Shown: one piece after another, positions 9,872 through 19,757 of the stretch | Position numbering within the stretch: position 1 is the stretch's first letter | Layout: each line of letters begins with the position of its first letter | NCBI RefSeq assembly: GCF_000821185.2 | Contig: NZ_CP050855.1 | Coordinates: forward strand, 620,001-684,000 | Length of the DNA: 64,000 nt | Direction of reading: 5' to 3' | Origin: Serratia symbiotica | GTDB lineage: Bacteria > Pseudomonadota > Gammaproteobacteria > Enterobacterales > Enterobacteriaceae | Notes under the pieces: generated by a model | Database searches by the model: none | What the model saw: only the letters and a program-made list of their open reading frames with translations | What the model was told of the DNA's origin: nothing | Translations under genes and position numbers: made by a program

Positions 9872-10240
9872 ATGGATTATGAATTTCTGCGTGACGTCAC
9901 CGGTCAGGTAATAGTCAGATTTTCGATGGGGCATGAGGCGATGGGGCATTGGATTAATGAGGAACTCAACGGTGACTTTAATCTGCTGGATCGCATTGAG
10001 GACGCTGCGGTGGCAGTGAAAGGGAGCGAATGCCCATGGCTGCTAGCAGGCCATGAGTATACGTTGTTGATGGACAGCGAAGAGGTGATGATTTGCGCCA
10101 ATCAGTTGGCGTTCGCAGGCGATGAAATGGAAGAGGGGATGAATTACTATGACCAGGAAAGCCGTGCATGCTGTGGTATTGAGGATTTCCTGCTGGTGTT
10201 GAAAAATTATCGCTCTTTCATTGTGAAGTATTCAGCATAG
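9872..10240 (+). CDS. yacL: YacL, UPF0231 family protein
   Basis: 122-residue cytoplasmic protein of unknown biochemical role, conserved in enterobacteria. It begins '[20 protein letters not shown]' and contains '[20 protein letters not shown]' and '[11 protein letters not shown]', which match my memory of E. coli YacL throughout. The ATG at 9872 is chosen over an in-frame ATG at 9797 because AGGAGGGGAG lies directly upstream and the length then equals the family norm. In E. coli yacL lies next to speD; here the next gene is yacC and the speED pair is absent. Confidence 0.93.
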   Translation: MDYEFLRDVTGQVIVRFSMGHEAMGHWINEELNGDFNLLDRIEDAAVAVKGSECPWLLAGHEYTLLMDSEEVMICANQLAFAGDEMEEGMNYYDQESRACCGIEDFLLVLKNYRSFIVKYSA

Positions 10241-10358
10241 GGGCACCCCGCCTTTGTGACACATCACAGAGGCGGGATATTATCTTGGCGTCACTCTGCC
10301 CAGTAGCATGCCTGATTTAGGCCAAGGTAGGAAGATGAAAGGAACAGGAGGCACCCGA

Positions 10359-10706
10359 TCAGTTGGCATAGGCCAGCAGGCTTAGTGAGTCGCGTGCCAA
10401 CAATTTACACTTGTTAGGCGTAGAGATAGCGATACCAGTGAGGTCGCGATAGCTGTTTTCGCCCAGCAAATTCATATTGTAGCTATTATAATTGCTCAGA
10501 TCCCAGCGATTTTGTTCGGCGAAATAAACGATAGCGCGTTTGATTTGGGTATTCGGTAAATAGTTGTAACCACAATCATTTTTCAGGTAAATAAATACCG
10601 CTGTCAGATCGGCCAGATCTTCCACTTCGAAGTCATTCAGCGCCAGACTGGCCTTAGAGAACCCCAGCATAGAAAGCATTAGCAGCAATAACGTTGTTTT
10701 TTTCAT
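10359..10706 (-). CDS. yacC: YacC, PulS/OutS-like secreted protein
   Basis: 115 residues from the ATG at 10706, exactly the length I recall for E. coli YacC. A signal peptide 'MKKTTLLLLMLSMLGFSKAS' precedes 'DLADLTAVFIYLKNDCGY', 'IKRAIVYFAEQNRWDLSNY' and 'ARDSLSLLAYAN', all typical of this family, which resembles type II secretion pilotins; its own function is unknown. A further in-frame ATG at 10727 would add seven residues. In E. coli it heads the yacC-speE-speD unit, but here its stop is only 118 bp from yacL and speE/speD are gone. Confidence 0.9.
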   Translation of the reverse strand: MKKTTLLLLMLSMLGFSKASLALNDFEVEDLADLTAVFIYLKNDCGYNYLPNTQIKRAIVYFAEQNRWDLSNYNSYNMNLLGENSYRDLTGIAISTPNKCKLLARDSLSLLAYAN

Positions 10707-11051
10707 CGTAAAAATAGACTTGGTCATCGTCAGCAGACGTTACCACACTTGCCTGCAAAGGCACTAAATTTTATTGCGTCTTGCTGGCAGCGTCGTGGTG
10801 AAATGCTTGACCTTGCGCCAAGGGAAGGGTTTTAGGTTGGTAACGTTGAGTTATCTTACTGAGAAAAGGGAAATGGTAAATCGTTCAATGGTTATCTATT
10901 CTTGCCGCAAAAATTTATGGTGTCGTTCCGCCCCCAGCTGACAGCTCCTTGACGCTAATACCTTAGAAATTTTAGTAATCGTTGGCTGAAAGATGTCGTT
11001 CAGGTACTTTCTCCGTCAATACAGTCAATACCTGGATACATATTTGACGGG
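10707..11051. other. Intergenic stretch after yacC start
   Basis: About 345 bp with no recognisable gene between the yacC 5' end and the IS256-type remnant. In E. coli cueO and gcd lie between yacC and hpt; I see no trace of either here. Confidence 0.5.
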
Positions 11052-11643
11052 TTACCTTTTCTGTCCTTCGGTGTTAATACCCAGAGCAAGGAACACGGCT
11101 TTGTTAATCACGCTGCCGCTGTGACGAACTTTAACCACGATAATGTCAATATTAAACAATTGGATACAGCGAATCGAGAGGCTGATTTTGCCACTCAGTA
11201 ACCTGTTCTTTAAGCGCATTGGTGACTTTAGATATCAGTGTGAGGGATATGTCAGCGTCGTACGTTTCTGTGAAGGTGGCGACGATTTCGCGGGCTGTCA
11301 TCCCTGTGGCGTATAGGGATAAAATCTGGCTGTTCATCTGCGTAATGCGCGTCTGATTTTTCTTTATGAACTGGGGCTAAAAGGTGTTTTCGCGTTCGCG
11401 TGGCGTGCTCAGTTCAATCTCGCCATCATCACAGAGCAACGTTTTAGATGAGTAGCCGTTGCGGGTGTTAAAGCCTGTTTTGGCTGCGTTTTTCTCGTGC
11501 CCGAGGTGAGCAGTTAACTCAGCATTTAGCGCAGTTTCAACGGTTAACTTCGTCAGCATACGGGAAAACTGATTAAGATCGGCTTTAGTTTTAAGGCCTT
11601 TAACCAGTTCAGCCGCAAGGGCTTTGAGTTTCTTTTCGTCCAT
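11052..11643 (-). pseudogene. IS256-family transposase remnant
   Basis: Minus-strand frames starting at 11643 give 'MDEKKLKALAAELVKGLKTK', 'ELTAHLGHEKN' and 'RNGYSSKTLLCDDGEIELSTPR', the N-terminal part of a mutator/IS256-type transposase. A second frame gives 'MNSQILSLYATGMTAREI', and a third gives 'IIVVKVRHSGSVINKAVFLALGINTEGQK', which includes the region of the first catalytic Asp, before a stop at 11052. At least two frameshifts and loss of the C-terminal half make it inactive. Confidence 0.85.
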
Positions 11644-11821
11644 AATTTGCCTGTCTGCGCAGTTGGAGTGAACATATCAAAACAGGCAGACACACAATTT
11701 CCAAACGCTCTCGCCTCGATAAAGTGATGACGTTGTAATGATATTTTAACGTGACACAGAAATATGAACGCTCTCTGCCCAGGATCAGATCACGCATCCC
11801 CCTGACAATACAGGCAGTCCC

Positions 11822-11997
11822 GTGGCAAAGCAGACGTTCAGAATCACCCACTGGGGCCTCTACAGTAAAGCCCTCATCAACCGGGTGCCATCACCTTCTG
11901 GTTGGACAAAGAAGCTATTCAGGCAGGGTATGACTCTGCAACCCCATCACCACGGGGACGCCCACAGCGTTACACTGACCTTGCCATCTTCTCCTTT
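11822..11997 (+). pseudogene. IS5-family (IS903-like) transposase N-terminal fragment
   Basis: An ATG at 11822 opens 'MAKQTFRITHWGLYSKALIN'; after a frameshift near 11880 the next frame reads 'AITFWLDKEAIQAGYDSATP' and 'RGRPQRYTDLAIFSF'. Together this is the first ~58 residues of an IS5/IS903-group transposase. No catalytic motif remains. It sits in the stretch where cueO and gcd would be expected. Confidence 0.8.
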
Positions 11998-12172
11998 AAC
12001 AATGTCTCTCCACAACTGGTATACTCGCCGCCTTCTTCTCTATCGTACTCATGCTTTTGCATCATTTCGGCTTTGTGCAATAATTCGTATATCAATCGGT
12101 GTATCACTAATTGCTGAAGATGGCAGAGCAAGTAAAAATTTAACTGATAAAAATCAGTGAGATATATACATT

Positions 12173-12709
12173 ATGAAACACATTGTAGACGTAATGATTT
12201 CCACGCAGGAAGTTAACACCCGTATCGTCGAACTTGGCCGCCAAATCACTGAACATTACTGCGACAGTGGCAGCGATATGGTGCTGGTCGGTCTGCTGCG
12301 TGGCTCCTTCATGTTTATGGCTGATTTGTGCCGTGCTATCGCAGTGCCGCACGAAGTCGATTTTATGACTGCCTCCAGCTATGGCAGCGGCATGTCCACT
12401 ACCCGTGATGTGAAGATCCTCAAGGATCTGGATGAAGACATCCGTGGTAAAGACGTGTTGATCGTTGAAGATATCATTGATTCCGGTAATACACTGAATA
12501 AAGTGCGTGAAATCCTGGCGTTACGCGCGCCGAAGTCACTGGCGATCTGCACCTTGTTGGATAAGCCTGAACGCCGTGAAGTGGACGTGCCGGTGGAGTA
12601 CGTGGGTTTCTCAATCCCAGACGAATTCGTGGTGGGCTACGGTATCGACTACGCCCAACGATACCGCCATCTGCCCTACATCGGCAAAGTGGTGTTGCTG
12701 GACGAGTAA
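12173..12709 (+). CDS. hpt: Hypoxanthine phosphoribosyltransferase
   Basis: 178 residues, the full family length. The enzyme converts hypoxanthine (and guanine less well) plus PRPP to IMP or GMP in cytoplasmic purine salvage. The PRPP-binding signature '[15 protein letters not shown]' is intact, as are the flanking '[13 protein letters not shown]' and the late '[18 protein letters not shown]'. It is convergent with can, whose stop lies 37 bp downstream. The upstream neighbour in E. coli, gcd, is absent and replaced by IS remnants, so the promoter must lie within 12000-12172. Confidence 0.97.
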   Translation: MKHIVDVMISTQEVNTRIVELGRQITEHYCDSGSDMVLVGLLRGSFMFMADLCRAIAVPHEVDFMTASSYGSGMSTTRDVKILKDLDEDIRGKDVLIVEDIIDSGNTLNKVREILALRAPKSLAICTLLDKPERREVDVPVEYVGFSIPDEFVVGYGIDYAQRYRHLPYIGKVVLLDE

Positions 12710-12746
12710 TATGCTGAGGGGGTCGTATGTTGCGCCGGTGGTGGGA

Positions 12747-13403
12747 TTATAAACCTTTATCCTGTTGCAGGGTGGCTAGCGCTTTGCGGTAGCCCATCTC
12801 CAGGCTTTCACGGCTGGTAGCGGTGACATCCAGATCGCGCAGGCGGCCATCCTGAATGCTATACACCCAACCGTGAATCATCACTTTCTGCCCGCGTTTC
12901 CAAGCGGACTGCATGATGGTGGAATGGCCCAGGTTATATACCTGTTCAATGACGTTGATCTCGCACAGCACGTCGAGGCGCTGTTCCGGCGCAAATTCAC
13001 CCAGTAGCGATCTGTGTTTGTACCACAGATCGCGGATGTGCAGCAGCCAGTTGTTGATCAGCCCCAGCTCTGTGTTCTCCACTGCGGCTTTTACGCCGCC
13101 GCAGCCGAGGTGGCCGCAGATAATGATGTGCTCAACCTCCAGCACATCGACGGCGTACTGTACAACCGACAGGCAGTTGAGATCGGTGTGGATCACCAGG
13201 TTGGCCACGTTGCGGTGAACGAACAACTCACCTGGCTCTAAACCGGTTAAGCGTTCTGCGGGAACGCGGCTGTCAGAGCATCCTATCCATAAAAAACGGG
13301 GTTTTTGCGACTGTGCTAAACGTTCAAAAAATTTCGGATCTTCTTTATTGATACGGTCTGACCAAGCCTGGTTATTGGCGATAAGTGTTTTGATTTCTTT
13401 CAT
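12747..13403 (-). CDS. can: Beta-class carbonic anhydrase
   Basis: 218 residues. Interconverts CO2 and bicarbonate, supplying bicarbonate for carboxylation reactions. The zinc ligands of the beta class are visible: Cys and Asp in '[12 protein letters not shown]', then His and Cys in '[13 protein letters not shown]'. The ATG at 13403 ('[14 protein letters not shown]') is chosen because it matches the E. coli Can start; an upstream in-frame ATG at 13463 is less likely. It lies divergent to yadG with about 190 bp between, as in E. coli, and the length is normal. Confidence 0.96.
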   Translation of the reverse strand: MKEIKTLIANNQAWSDRINKEDPKFFERLAQSQKPRFLWIGCSDSRVPAERLTGLEPGELFVHRNVANLVIHTDLNCLSVVQYAVDVLEVEHIIICGHLGCGGVKAAVENTELGLINNWLLHIRDLWYKHRSLLGEFAPEQRLDVLCEINVIEQVYNLGHSTIMQSAWKRGQKVMIHGWVYSIQDGRLRDLDVTATSRESLEMGYRKALATLQQDKGL

Positions 13404-13595
13404 ATAGGTTATTGACCTGTAACGAACAGATTGCATTGGGGGGTAATATAGGGCAAGCGTCACAATTTGGAAATCGGAACAACGATGCTATTTTTTCCGC
13501 ACGGATTCGACCTAGTGAAAATGCGGCCGATGATAAGATCATCTTTACGCCCAGATGCGATGGCCTATTTATCGTCATAAGGTACTCTTTCACAT

Positions 13596-14519
13596 ATGAA
13601 TTATGCACTGGAATTATCGCAACTGACCAAGACCTATGCCGGTGGTGTAAAGGCATTGCGTGGTATCGATCTGAATGTTGAGGTCGGGGATTTTTATGCC
13701 CTGCTGGGGCCAAACGGGGCTGGAAAATCCACCACCATCGGCATTATCAGCTCGCTGGTCAACAAAACCACTGGTACAGTGCGGGTTTTTGGCTATGACA
13801 TCGATAAAGACATCGTTAACGCCAAACGCCAACTTGGGCTAGTGCCACAGGAGTTTAACTTCAATCCGTTCGAGACCGTAACGCAGATTGTGGTCAACCA
13901 AGCGGGCTACTATGGCGTCACGCGGCATGAAGCGCTGGCGCGCGCGGAGAAATACCTCACTCAACTTGATCTGTGGGATAAATGCAATGAGTGTGCGCGC
14001 ATGCTTTCCGGCGGCATGAAGCGCCGTTTGATGATCGCTCGTGCGCTGATGCATCAGCCCAAACTGCTGATCCTCGACGAACCAACCGCCGGAGTAGATA
14101 TCGAACTACGCCGCTCAATGTGGGGCTTCCTGAAAGAGCTGAATGCTCAGGGCACCACTATTATCCTCACCACTCACTATCTGGAAGAGGCGGAGATGCT
14201 GTGCCGCAATATCGGCATCATCCAAAACGGCGAACTGATGGAAAATACCTCGATGAAAGGGCTACTCTCTAAGCTGAAATCGGAAACCTTCATCCTCGAT
14301 CTGGCGGCAAAAAGCCCGTTGCTGCAGCTAAATGGTTACCACAGCCGCCTGACTGACACCGCTACCCTGGAGGTGGAAGTGATGCGTGAGCAGGGGCTGA
14401 ACGGCCTGTTCGCCCAATTAAGCGCGCAGGGCGTGCAGGTGCTGAGCATGCGCAACAAAGCTAACCGGCTGGAAGAGCTGTTCATCACTATGGTTAATGG
14501 TAATGGAGAAAAAGCATGA
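13596..14519 (+). CDS. yadG: ABC transporter ATP-binding protein YadG
   Basis: 307-residue ATPase of an ABC-2 type exporter of unknown substrate. Walker A 'GPNGAGKST', signature 'LSGGMKRRL', Walker B 'LLILDEPTAGVD' and the switch His in 'TTHYLEEAE' are all intact. The stop overlaps the start of yadH by four bases (ATGA), so the two are co-translated. Neighbours can, yadH, yadE and panD are in the same order as in E. coli. Confidence 0.96.
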   Translation: MNYALELSQLTKTYAGGVKALRGIDLNVEVGDFYALLGPNGAGKSTTIGIISSLVNKTTGTVRVFGYDIDKDIVNAKRQLGLVPQEFNFNPFETVTQIVVNQAGYYGVTRHEALARAEKYLTQLDLWDKCNECARMLSGGMKRRLMIARALMHQPKLLILDEPTAGVDIELRRSMWGFLKELNAQGTTIILTTHYLEEAEMLCRNIGIIQNGELMENTSMKGLLSKLKSETFILDLAAKSPLLQLNGYHSRLTDTATLEVEVMREQGLNGLFAQLSAQGVQVLSMRNKANRLEELFITMVNGNGEKA

Positions 14520-15286
14520 TGCGTTTGTATTGGGTGGCCTTGCAAAGCATCTGGGCTAAAGAGATCCACCGCTTTGCGCGCATCTGGATCCAGACCTTGG
14601 TGCCGCCTGTGATCACCATGGCGCTGTATTTCATTATCTTCGGTAACTTGATCGGTACACGCATCGGGGATATGCACGGCTTCAGTTATATGCAGTTTAT
14701 CGTTCCCGGCCTGATCATGATGGCGGTGATCACCAACTCGTATGCCAATGTTGCCTCGTCGTTCTTCAGCGCCAAATTCCAACGCAATATTGAAGAACTG
14801 TTGGTGGCACCGGTGCCGACCCATGTGGTGATCGCAGGTTATGTTGGTGGCGGCGTGGCGCGTGGCATTTGCGTTGGCATGCTGGTCACCATCATCTCGC
14901 TGTTTTTTGTGCCGCTGCACGTGTACGCTTGGTGGGCGATAGTGCTGACACTGCTACTAACGGCGGTGTTGTTCTCGTTGGCGGGGTTGATCAATGCGGT
15001 GTTCGCCACCACTTTCGATGACATCAGCCTGATCCCGACCTTCGTACTGACGCCGCTGACCTATCTGGGCGGAGTGTTCTATTCGCTGACGCTGCTGCCG
15101 CCATTCTGGCAGGCGGTGTCCAAGCTGGATCCGATCGTCTATATGATCAGTGGTTTCCGCTATGGTTTCCTCGGTATCAGCGATGTGTCGTTAGTCTTCA
15201 CCATGGCAGTGTTGATGGGGTTTATCGTGGTATTCTATCTGTTGTCTTGGTATCTGATTGAACGTGGCTGTGGCCTGCGCAGTTGA
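14516..15286 (+). CDS. yadH: ABC-2 type inner-membrane permease YadH
   Basis: 256 residues with about six hydrophobic segments and the ABC-2 permease pattern: N-terminal 'WAKEIHRFARIWIQTLVPP', 'VPGLIMMAVITNSYANVASS' and 'FVLTPLTYLGGVFYSL'. It is the membrane partner of YadG, to which it is coupled by an ATGA overlap. The exported substrate is unknown. Length and sequence are normal. Confidence 0.95.
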   Translation: MMRLYWVALQSIWAKEIHRFARIWIQTLVPPVITMALYFIIFGNLIGTRIGDMHGFSYMQFIVPGLIMMAVITNSYANVASSFFSAKFQRNIEELLVAPVPTHVVIAGYVGGGVARGICVGMLVTIISLFFVPLHVYAWWAIVLTLLLTAVLFSLAGLINAVFATTFDDISLIPTFVLTPLTYLGGVFYSLTLLPPFWQAVSKLDPIVYMISGFRYGFLGISDVSLVFTMAVLMGFIVVFYLLSWYLIERGCGLRS

Positions 15287-15441
15287 TCGTTGTGCGCCTC
15301 AGGGATTGTCTGCCGGGGTGCTGTTACTGATTTAAATAATTCAATAGAATGGCTCAAATAACCCCTTTCTTCCCGCTGTTCAAATCGTGCTATGCTGGTA
15401 TCCCACTTTTGCTATTACACACGCATAAGCAGAACATCATC

Positions 15442-16707
15442 ATGCGGTCTCAACATAAGATGACGGCTGGGCTACTTGGCATCCTATTGGTGCTGATTTC
15501 TCCAGCGAGCTTGGCGAACCTGCTGTCGAAAGACGGCGCTGTTCAATCTGAATACATGGAAACGCAACGCAATAGCGAGGTCTATGCGCGGATCGGCGAG
15601 CATGTGATCCCGGTCGGGGAAGTGAAGCGCGGGCAACTGATCCAGGTGTTCCCGACGCAAACGGAATACTACGCGTTCAAATTTGGTCACGGTACCGGCT
15701 TTATTGATAAAAACGATGTGCGCGGGCTGAAAAAAACACGCAAATTACAAGACCATCTGAGCGAGTTGAACAAACCGTCGACCAATCAAAATGTGATCAC
15801 CCAAAAGGCGATCAACGTCTATACCGACGCGGATAATGGTAGCGAGGTATTCGGTCGGCTTGAAGAAAACCTACGCTATCCGCTCATCGGCAAGCTGCAG
15901 GATCGGCAGAACAATACCTGGTATGAGATCAACATTGGCGAGCGGCTAGCCTACGTCAGCGGACAGGATGGCGAGATCGACAATGGCATCCCAGTGCTGA
16001 CTTATCACCATCTACTGAAGAACGAAGAGAATCAACGCTTCCGTCACACCTCGACCACCACCTCGGATGTGGCGTTCAGCAACCAGATGACTTACCTCAA
16101 ACAGGCAGGTTACGACACTATCTCGCTGTATCAGTTGGAAGCTTACCTAAAAAACCAGATCAACCTGCCGGGGAAAGCGGTGGTGCTGACTTTCGACGAT
16201 GGGTTGAAGTCGGTTTATCGCTATGCTTACCCGGTACTGAAGCATTACGGTTTTCGCGCCACGGCATTTATCATCTCTTCACGCATTAAGCGCCATCCGC
16301 AGAAGTGGAACCCAGACTCGTTGCAGTTCATGAGTATTTCGGAGCTTAAGCAGATCCAAACGGTGTTTGACGTGCAGTCGCATAGCCACTTCCTGCACCG
16401 CACTAACGGCAACCGCCAGCCGATCTTGCTGAGTCGTTCGCAGCATAATATTGAGTTTGATTTTGAGCATTCCCGCCGCGCATTGTCGCAGTTTACCCCG
16501 CATGTGCTGTACCTTTCCTATCCGTTTGGTGGCTATAACCAACAAGCGATTCAGGCGGCAAAAGAGGCCGGATTCCATATGGCAGTGACTACGGTGCAAG
16601 GCAAGGTGAAACCGGGGGATAACCCCTATACATTGAAGCGGCTGTATATTCTGCGCACCGACGCCATCCATACCATGGCCGATCGGATAGCAAACCAACT
16701 GGGGTAG
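15442..16707 (+). CDS. yadE: Polysaccharide deacetylase family protein YadE
   Basis: 421 residues with an N-terminal signal peptide ending near 'SPASLAN', a long N-terminal region, and a C-terminal NodB-homology deacetylase domain. Visible motifs are '[11 protein letters not shown]' (motif 1, catalytic and metal Asp), 'VQSHSHFLH' (metal His pair) and '[12 protein letters not shown]'. Likely a periplasmic hydrolase acting on an N-acetylated polysaccharide; the substrate is unknown. The ATG at 15442 gives a clean signal peptide; an upstream ATG at 15349 would add 31 atypical residues. Follows yadGH and converges on panD as in E. coli. Confidence 0.92.
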   Translation: MRSQHKMTAGLLGILLVLISPASLANLLSKDGAVQSEYMETQRNSEVYARIGEHVIPVGEVKRGQLIQVFPTQTEYYAFKFGHGTGFIDKNDVRGLKKTRKLQDHLSELNKPSTNQNVITQKAINVYTDADNGSEVFGRLEENLRYPLIGKLQDRQNNTWYEINIGERLAYVSGQDGEIDNGIPVLTYHHLLKNEENQRFRHTSTTTSDVAFSNQMTYLKQAGYDTISLYQLEAYLKNQINLPGKAVVLTFDDGLKSVYRYAYPVLKHYGFRATAFIISSRIKRHPQKWNPDSLQFMSISELKQIQTVFDVQSHSHFLHRTNGNRQPILLSRSQHNIEFDFEHSRRALSQFTPHVLYLSYPFGGYNQQAIQAAKEAGFHMAVTTVQGKVKPGDNPYTLKRLYILRTDAIHTMADRIANQLG

Positions 16708-16759
16708 GCGGGCAGTACAATGAGAAAATAACGGGCGGATGATGCGCCCGTTATGATGC

Positions 16760-17140
16760 TCAAGCGACCTGAACTGGCAGCGCTTTCGCCTTGCGCAGCA
16801 GGTGGTTGTCACCCTCGAAGTAGGCTACTTTGGGATGGTGCTGGTGGGCATCGGCCTCGCTCATCTGGACATAGGAACAAATGATCAGCTTATCGCCGAC
16901 GCAGGCGCAGCGTGCTGCCGCGCCATTGACCGAAATGATGCGTGAACCACGCTCGGCAGCGATGGCATAAGTGGAGAAGCGTTGGCCGTTATCAACGTTA
17001 TAAATATCGATGGCTTCATATTCCAGAATGCCAGTGGCCGCCAAAAAATCTTGGTCGATGGCGCAGGATCCTTCGTAGTGCAAGTCGGCTTGCGTGACTT
17101 TCACCCGATGTAGCTTGCCTTGCAGCATAGTACGTATCAT
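16760..17140 (-). CDS. panD: Aspartate 1-decarboxylase proenzyme
   Basis: 126 residues. Makes beta-alanine from aspartate for pantothenate synthesis. The self-processing site is intact: Gly24-Ser25 in '[11 protein letters not shown]', where Ser25 becomes the pyruvoyl cofactor. '[20 protein letters not shown]' follows as expected. The ATG at 17140 is preferred to one at 17188 because the protein then starts '[20 protein letters not shown]' as in E. coli and has GGTAAA upstream. panC follows upstream on the same strand after ~146 bp. Confidence 0.96.
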   Translation of the reverse strand: MIRTMLQGKLHRVKVTQADLHYEGSCAIDQDFLAATGILEYEAIDIYNVDNGQRFSTYAIAAERGSRIISVNGAAARCACVGDKLIICSYVQMSEADAHQHHPKVAYFEGDNHLLRKAKALPVQVA

Positions 17141-17286
17141 AACTTTACCTAATTGAATATCAGCCTTCACAGGCGTTGAGTTAAACATCTGTTCAGCATC
17201 CTTGACCTCTGATCCTTATTGCCCCGATTACCGCTGTTGCCTGCTTTCCAGCGCATCGACACAGTGACGCTCGCACAAAAAATGGC

Positions 17287-18141
17287 TTACAGCGTCAGAT
17301 CAACCTGTTGATTGTCGATCAGACGTGCCTGACCCAACCAAGCGGCCATCAATACCACCGCGCGGCGGCTATCGGCTATCAGTGGCTGTAGGCTATCGGC
17401 ATCGCGGATAAACAGCGCATCCGGGGTAAAACCGGCGGCACGGAGTTGCTCTGTCGTTTGTTCCAGCATTTCATCAATGTGGCGTTCGCCGTTGACCAAC
17501 TGCTGCGCCAATGCATTCATGATCATGTGGAGCTGCGGGGCGATTTTACGCTCGTCTGCGGTTAGGTAGCTGTTGCGCGAACTGAGCGCCAAGCCGTCTT
17601 TGGCACGCACGGTAGGCACGCCGACGATGTCGATATCGTAGCCCATATCCGCCACCATTTTGCGGATCAGTACCCACTGCTGATAGTCCTTTTCACCAAA
17701 GCAGGCTAGATCTGGTTGCACCAAATTGAATAGCTTGCTGACAATGGTGGCGACGCCACAGAAATGGCCGGGGCGGCTGGCCCCTTCCAACATGGTAGCA
17801 ATGCCCGGTACATCGACGTAGGTTTGCTGTTCCAGCCCCTGTGGGTAGATATCGCTCGCTACTGGTGCGAATACCAGATCTACACCGCGACGGGCCAGCT
17901 TCTCACAGTCTTCCTGCAACGTGCGCGGATAGCGCGCCAGATCGTCCGGTCGTTCGAACTGCATCGGGTTAACGAAAATGCTCACTACCACGACATCGGC
18001 GCGGGCGTGCGCCTCATCGACCAGCATCATGTGGCCATTATGCAGGTTGCCCATGGTCGGCACCAGCGCAATACGCTTACCGTCCTGACGCCAGCGGCGG
18101 ATCTGTTGGCGCAGCAATGGCAGGGATTCAATAATAATCAT
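17287..18141 (-). CDS. panC: Pantothenate synthetase
   Basis: 284 residues. Ligates pantoate and beta-alanine with ATP to give pantothenate. The nucleotidyltransferase signature '[17 protein letters not shown]' and the second motif '[15 protein letters not shown]' are intact, as is 'CFGEKDYQQ', so the enzyme looks functional. In E. coli panB and panC are nearly adjacent; here a MITE and about 250 bp separate panC from panB. With panD intact and panB damaged, the cell could still make pantothenate if pantoate were supplied. Confidence 0.95.
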   Translation of the reverse strand: MIIIESLPLLRQQIRRWRQDGKRIALVPTMGNLHNGHMMLVDEAHARADVVVVSIFVNPMQFERPDDLARYPRTLQEDCEKLARRGVDLVFAPVASDIYPQGLEQQTYVDVPGIATMLEGASRPGHFCGVATIVSKLFNLVQPDLACFGEKDYQQWVLIRKMVADMGYDIDIVGVPTVRAKDGLALSSRNSYLTADERKIAPQLHMIMNALAQQLVNGERHIDEMLEQTTEQLRAAGFTPDALFIRDADSLQPLIADSRRAVVLMAAWLGQARLIDNQQVDLTL

Positions 18142-18239
18142 TAGGCACTCCTTTGATCGGCCATTTTACTTGCCTGTGGGTGATTGGCCGGTGCCGCTCT
18201 CCTCACATCGGGAACTGGCCACCGCTATCACACCTATTA

Positions 18240-18386
18240 AGAACCTATCTCATTAGGTTATTTTATTTGCCATTTTGGCCCTGGGCAGTGCTCACCATCC
18301 TCACGTATTCTATATACGCGGCGGTTGTTGCGTGCTGTCCCTATGCAAATGGATTGCAACAATGTACGCCTAATGGGATAGGTTAA
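18240..18386 (+). mobile_element. MITE copy 2, between panC and panB
   Basis: Full-length copy. Left end AGAACCTATCTCATTAGG preceded by TA, right end CCTAATGGGATAGGTT; the 16-bp terminal inverted repeats differ at one position. 143 bp from AACC to GGTT. It carries no transposase and interrupts the expected panB-panC spacing, so panC may need its own promoter. Confidence 0.92.
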
Positions 18387-18394
18387 ACCTGTTG

Positions 18395-19129
18395 TTAATT
18401 CAAAGAGTGTTCTTCCACCGGATAAAGGCCTTGCTTTACTTCCTGGATATATTGCCGCACTGCCGTGCGGATATCGCTGCTGTACGCCAGGAAGTTTTTA
18501 GCAAATCTCGGCGTGTGGTCACCGATAATACCTAAAACATCGTGCATCACCAGGATCTGGTCATCGGTAGCGTTACCCGCACCGACGCCAATGACCGGAA
18601 TGGACGGCACCTCAGTGATTTGGCGTGCCAACACTAACAGTTGCATGCCAGCCTGCTTATCGTGTCCCTGTACCTTGTAGCCGCCAAAAACGTTGACTGA
18701 CTGTGGTGTCAGCCCCAAATGGCCGCATACCGGCACTGCGCATTCGGTAAGTATTTTCACCGTTTCGCATAGCCAATTGCCACCTTCCAACTTCACCATG
18801 TTGGCCCCTGTACGCATCAGCTCGGCGGCATTGGTGAAGGCCTGTTCCAGGGTGGCGTAACTCATGAAGGGTAGATCGGCTAGCAGTAAGCAGGCTGGCG
18901 CGCCTTGGCGCACTGCGCGGGTATGGTAGGCGATGGCGGCAACAGTGACTGGCAGCGTGGAATTGTGGCCCTGTAGCGTCATGCTCAGCGAATTGCCGAC
19001 CAACAGGACGTTAACGCCTTGCTCGCTAAACAATTTGGCAAAGCTGGCATCGTAGGCGGTAAGGGCCGAAAACTTGCGTTGCTCCAGTTTCCATTGGCGC
19101 AAATGGCTCATGGTGGTGGGTTTCGTCAC
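18395..19129 (-). pseudogene. panB: Ketopantoate hydroxymethyltransferase with catalytic deletions, probably inactive
   Basis: An open frame of 244 codons from a GTG at 19129 (AGGAAA upstream, '[13 protein letters not shown]') is clearly PanB, which forms ketopantoate from 2-oxoisovalerate. Compared with the 264-residue E. coli protein as I recall it, about 14 residues are missing after '[10 protein letters not shown]' and about 7 after 'MQLLVL'. The second gap removes the catalytic Glu181, which follows that LVL in E. coli. The metal ligand Asp45 is Asn here ('[10 protein letters not shown]'). Asp84 and Glu114 positions are kept. The frame is intact, so this is a silent loss of function rather than a frameshift. 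Confidence 0.75.
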
Positions 19130-19265
19130 TACGTTTCCTGAGTAAAACTGTGCGGCGTGCGTAGAACCTTGGCAGCACAAAATTCAGCTGTAACCTTAGC
19201 GGGGTGAGTAGCGTCGTTCAACCGGCAAAAGGACGCTGATGCGAATTTTGCTGAAAGAAAAGGGA

Positions 19266-19757
19266 TTATTTTGCTTGATGCCACAGCACCATGCCGTTTT
19301 CCGGCACGCGTTTCAAGCAGTTGGCGAGCGATTCGCCATCTGGGAAGACGATATCGGGGGCGATTTCAGCTAGCGGATAGAGCATGAACTCACGCTCTTT
19401 CAGGCCATAATGCGGCACCGTTAGGCGATCGGTGTCAATAACTTGATCGTCATACAGCATGATGTCCAAATCGAGAAGGCGTGGCCCCCAACGTTCATCC
19501 TTAGGTATGCGCCCTTGATGACGTTCTATCGCCTGAGTGTGATCAAGCAGTTGTTCAGGCGGCAACAGGGTATCCAACGCCACCACCGCGTTGAGGAAGT
19601 CCGGTTGGTTCTGTGGCCCCAGCGGCTTGGAGCGGTAAAAAGATGAACAAACGATCAACTTGGTGCGGGGGAGGTGCCCCAGTGCCTCCAGAGCGGCGTT
19701 AACCTGCTGTAGCGGCTGTGCCAGGTTGCTACCCAGCGCGATATAAGCGCGAAACAT
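19266..19757 (-). CDS. folK: HPPK, 6-hydroxymethyl-7,8-dihydropterin pyrophosphokinase
   Basis: 163 residues. Transfers pyrophosphate from ATP to hydroxymethyldihydropterin in folate synthesis. The N-terminus 'YIALGSNLAQPLQQVNAAL' and the signature 'RWGPRLLDLDIMLYDDQVI' with the Mg-binding Asp pair are intact. The ATG overlaps the pcnB stop by one base (taATG), indicating coupled translation, the same arrangement as in E. coli. Confidence 0.95.
   Translation of the reverse strand: MFRAYIALGSNLAQPLQQVNAALEALGHLPRTKLIVCSSFYRSKPLGPQNQPDFLNAVVALDTLLPPEQLLDHTQAIERHQGRIPKDERWGPRLLDLDIMLYDDQVIDTDRLTVPHYGLKEREFMLYPLAEIAPDIVFPDGESLANCLKRVPENGMVLWHQAK

Noticed and set aside
14336..14920. 194-codon frame antisense to yadG/yadH
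   Set aside because: His- and Gln-rich translation typical of antisense frames opposite real genes; both yadG and yadH are intact on the other strand.
18153..18386. Hydrophobic open frame spanning the MITE ('LFYLPFWPWAVLTILT')
   Set aside because: A similar frame appears across the MITE at 48381, but it is absent from other copies, has no ribosome binding site and extends into unrelated flanks; it reflects MITE base composition.
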